A stretch of 64,000 bases of DNA from assembly GCF_006334915.2 (NCBI RefSeq), contig NZ_VDMA02000004.1, forward strand, positions 310,001 to 374,000, read 5' to 3'. A program made the position numbers and the translations under genes. This stretch comes from Microbispora catharanthi. Lineage in GTDB: Bacteria > Actinomycetota > Actinomycetes > Streptosporangiales > Streptosporangiaceae. Shown here piece after piece: positions 62,393 to 64,000 of the stretch. How positions within the stretch are numbered: the stretch's first letter is position 1; every line of letters begins with the position of its first letter. Below the pieces are notes generated by a model. That model was given only the letters and a program-made list of their open reading frames with translations, was not told the DNA's origin and ran no database searches.

Positions 62393-62528
62393 CTGTGGAC
62401 AGCCTCATCCACACCTGTGGACAGCAGGCGGGGTAAAGGGTTCAGAAGCTCCACAATCGCTAGTCGCCGATCCACAGATGAGGGCGCTGTGGTTGTGGAC
62501 AACTGCGGCGGCAGGGCTCTTGTCCACA
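62393..62528. promoter_or_regulatory. Cluster of six DnaA-box-like 9-mers
   Basis: Sites: CTGTGGACA 62393, TCATCCACA 62405, CTGTGGACA 62415, CGATCCACA 62468, TTGTGGACA 62493 and TTGTCCACA 62520 (the last a perfect streptomycete consensus). Three read on each strand. They fill the gap between tadC and the pilin gene. Confidence 0.6.
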
Positions 62529-62621
62529 GAACCGTGCTCGGCCCGAATCCCTCCGTCCGTGATCCCGCAGTCTGGCCCCAGCGCGGGCGGAGAGGCCGCC
62601 CCGAGCGGGTCAGGAGGACCG

Positions 62622-63197
62622 ATGAGCAAGCACGCCGCGACCGGCCGGAGGAATCAGACGGGCGCGATCCTCCGGCGGCGAGACGGTGACGCTGTGGGCC
62701 GTCACAGGGCGCGGTCGGCACGATGGGCGACGCTCGTGCGCTCGGCACGTAGGGCGCTGCTCAGCCGCTCCGGGCGCACGGCCGTGCTCACCCGCTTCGG
62801 CCGGTGGGCGGGATCGGGCGCTTCCGAAGCCTCCGGCTCGTCGACGCGGTCCGGGCGGGGGCCGAAGTCCGGCCGCCTGGGACAGCGGGCGGTCGCCGGC
62901 GGGTGGGCGCTTGCCGGCCACAGGGCGGGAGGCGGGTTGCGGGACGTCCTGCGGAGGTCGTACGCCGCGCTGCGGCGATCGGTCGCCCGGGCCTCGTGCC
63001 GCGCTCGAGAGCTGAGCGTTCGGTGGGCGGTGCAGGCCGAAACGAGGGCCGACGCGGGTATGTCCACCGCGGAGTATGCCGTCGGCACGATAGCCGCCTG
63101 CGGGTTCGCCGCACTGCTCTGGAAGGTGGTCACCAGCGCCGAAGTGAGGTCGATGCTCGCCGCGCTCATCCAAAAGGCGCTGAAGCTGGCCGCCTGA
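62622..63197 (+). CDS. Tad pilin (DUF4244 type) with a long basic N-terminal extension
   Basis: A 191-aa protein from ATG 62622 with AGGAGG at good spacing. The last ~50 residues are a class of Flp-like pilin (DUF4244): ADAGMSTAEYAVGTIAACGF then AALLWKVVTSAEVRSMLAAL, with the G-M-S-T-x-E-Y-A-V processing region and one hydrophobic helix. Usual DUF4244 proteins are about 60-80 aa. Here ~140 residues precede the pilin, very rich in Arg, Ser, Gly and Ala, with no domain. A later start is possible (GTG 63031 in VQAETRADAG), but the ribosome site favours 62622. Confidence 0.7.
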   Translation: MSKHAATGRRNQTGAILRRRDGDAVGRHRARSARWATLVRSARRALLSRSGRTAVLTRFGRWAGSGASEASGSSTRSGRGPKSGRLGQRAVAGGWALAGHRAGGGLRDVLRRSYAALRRSVARASCRARELSVRWAVQAETRADAGMSTAEYAVGTIAACGFAALLWKVVTSAEVRSMLAALIQKALKLAA

Positions 63198-63208
63198 GGC
63201 TCCCGGTG

Positions 63209-63802
63209 ATGCGCCGCTGTGCCTGGATGCCGCGACGGCGTGTGGTGGACCTACCGCCCCGGCGGGAGCGAGGCTCGGTGACCGCGGAGACCGCTGTCGC
63301 ACTTCCGGCCCTCGTGGTGGTGCTGACCGCCTCACTGTGGGCGGTGACGATCGTGGGCGCGCAACTGCGATGCGTCGACGCGGCCCGGTCCGGCGCACGC
63401 GCCGCCGCACGAGGCGAGGCGGCCGAGGAGGTGAGCGCGGCAGTCCTGCGACTGGCTCCCGAGGGTGCCACGGTGTCCATCCGCGTGGGAGCGGACACCA
63501 CCCGGGTCGAGGTCATCGCGATCGTCCGGCCGCCCTTCAGGTCGCCGCTCCCGCCGGCTCGCCTCCGGGCCGCCGCCGTCTCCGCCACCGAACCCGGCGT
63601 CCTTCCGTCGCTGTCGGCGGCTGCGGAGGCGACCCGGTCTACGGGCCTCGGGAGGACCTCGTCGCTCCGAGACCAGGCGGACGCGAATGACGAGCGGTTC
63701 CGAAGCCATATGAACGCGGCCGGCAGCCTTCCGCGACGCAGTCGCCCTGAACTCAAAGGAATCGGAGGAGCGCGGATCGCGGGAGCGGGGGCACGCGAAT
63801 GA
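63209..63802 (+). CDS. tadE: TadE-like minor pilin
   Basis: A 197-aa protein from ATG 63209; the ribosome site is weak and ATG 63227 (MPRRRVVDLPP) is an alternative. After a basic stretch it has the TadE signature: ERGSVTAETAVALPALVVVLTAS, with E at the fifth position of the helix, then QLRCVDAARSGARAAARGE. Family members usually end soon after the ...VRPPFRS strand; here ~85 further polar residues follow, so the tail is unusually long. The stop overlaps the next start (ATGA). Confidence 0.82.
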   Translation: MRRCAWMPRRRVVDLPPRRERGSVTAETAVALPALVVVLTASLWAVTIVGAQLRCVDAARSGARAAARGEAAEEVSAAVLRLAPEGATVSIRVGADTTRVEVIAIVRPPFRSPLPPARLRAAAVSATEPGVLPSLSAAAEATRSTGLGRTSSLRDQADANDERFRSHMNAAGSLPRRSRPELKGIGGARIAGAGARE

Positions 63803-64000
63803 GGAGATTTCAGGCATTCGAGGGCGGAACGCGCTCCAGCCGGGAGCGCGGCTCGGCGACCATCTGGACGATCGCCCTCATGACCGCCGTGTGGGCGGTG
63901 GCGATGGTCGTCGTCCAGGTAGGTGTCGCTCGCGTCGCGCGGCACCGGGCACAGAGCGCCGCCGACCTCGGCGCGCTCGGGGCCGCTCGCGTGGCGCTGG
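63799..64000 (+). CDS. TadE/TadG-like secretion-neighbourhood protein (cut by window edge)
   Basis: Starts at ATG 63799 in the ATGA overlap; 67 residues are visible. RGSATIWTIALMTAVWAVAM is a TadE/TadG-like N-terminal helix with a preceding basic R-x-x-G, followed by VGVARVARHRAQSAADLGAL, the RARAAADLAALAAA-type motif of helicase/secretion-neighbourhood TadE-like proteins. The rest lies beyond the window. Confidence 0.82.
   Translation, partial: MRRFQAFEGGTRSSRERGSATIWTIALMTAVWAVAMVVVQVGVARVARHRAQSAADLGALGAARVAL

Overview
The window is high-GC actinobacterial DNA. A whiB4/wblA-type regulator, paired ArsA-like ATPases, a two-module ponA2-like penicillin-binding protein, crp, nth, marP, a Tad/Flp pilus locus with an ssdA-type leader gene and a 6C RNA stand in an order known from Streptomyces and Mycobacterium chromosomes. 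The overall flavour suggests a filamentous actinomycete, probably Streptosporangiales (inference). 

There are two domains. From about 1 to 35.69 kb lies accessory DNA that reads as most of an integrative conjugative element (ICE) ending beside a tRNA-Pro gene. Its left end is not visible; the window opens inside the 3' end of an FxLD-system methyltransferase. The 1-9.6 kb part holds small plasmid/ICE-type genes: a sigma-like protein, two Cys-rich proteins, a frameshifted DUF4192 gene, a ComM/YifB-like protein with a ruined ATPase site, and DUF932. A degenerate ~200-bp repeat module recurs there. On the minus strand at 9.66-14.99 kb is a three-gene operon (radical SAM enzyme, DUF6375-like protein, ~1,340-aa nuclease-NTPase) that is the best candidate for an undescribed, probably anti-phage, system. 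The block at 15.2-24.8 kb is a type IV secretion/conjugation operon read leftward: a sigma-like/pilin fusion, VirB6-like, PrgI, VirB4, VirD4/TraG-like coupling ATPase, replication-relaxation protein and an NlpC/P60 peptidase, mostly with 4-bp start/stop overlaps. Upstream of it sits an array of nine TTCTGAG-type heptamers. A GNAT-like protein, an orphan DNA methyltransferase, a DUF4253 protein and an excisionase-like HTH protein follow. No integrase or relaxase gene is present in the window.

At 28.1-35.4 kb a minus-strand gene of a conserved hypothetical family appears cut in two. Its N-terminal and C-terminal halves flank ~5.8 kb containing a BTAD-domain remnant, a 1,306-aa secreted protein with a NucA/NucB-like C-terminal tip, a likely immunity gene and a truncated ISAs1-family element.

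From 35.7 kb to the end is chromosomal backbone: tRNA-Pro(CGG), metallophosphoesterase, YqeY, ponA2-like PBP, whiB4/wblA, two ArsA-like ATPases, slipin, DUF4177, RidA, NUDIX, metallo-beta-lactamase-fold hydrolase, Crp, endonuclease III, CoA-type NUDIX, MarP-type protease, a two-component system, DUF309, an epoxide-hydrolase-like enzyme, a holin-superfamily membrane protein, acetyl-CoA synthetase, a Fic-like protein lacking the catalytic histidine, 6C RNA, and the Tad operon ssdA-tadA-tadB-tadC-pilin-TadE-like genes running off the right edge. A cluster of DnaA-box-like 9-mers lies inside the Tad locus. 

Assignments rest on reading motifs and remembered families, not on database searches.
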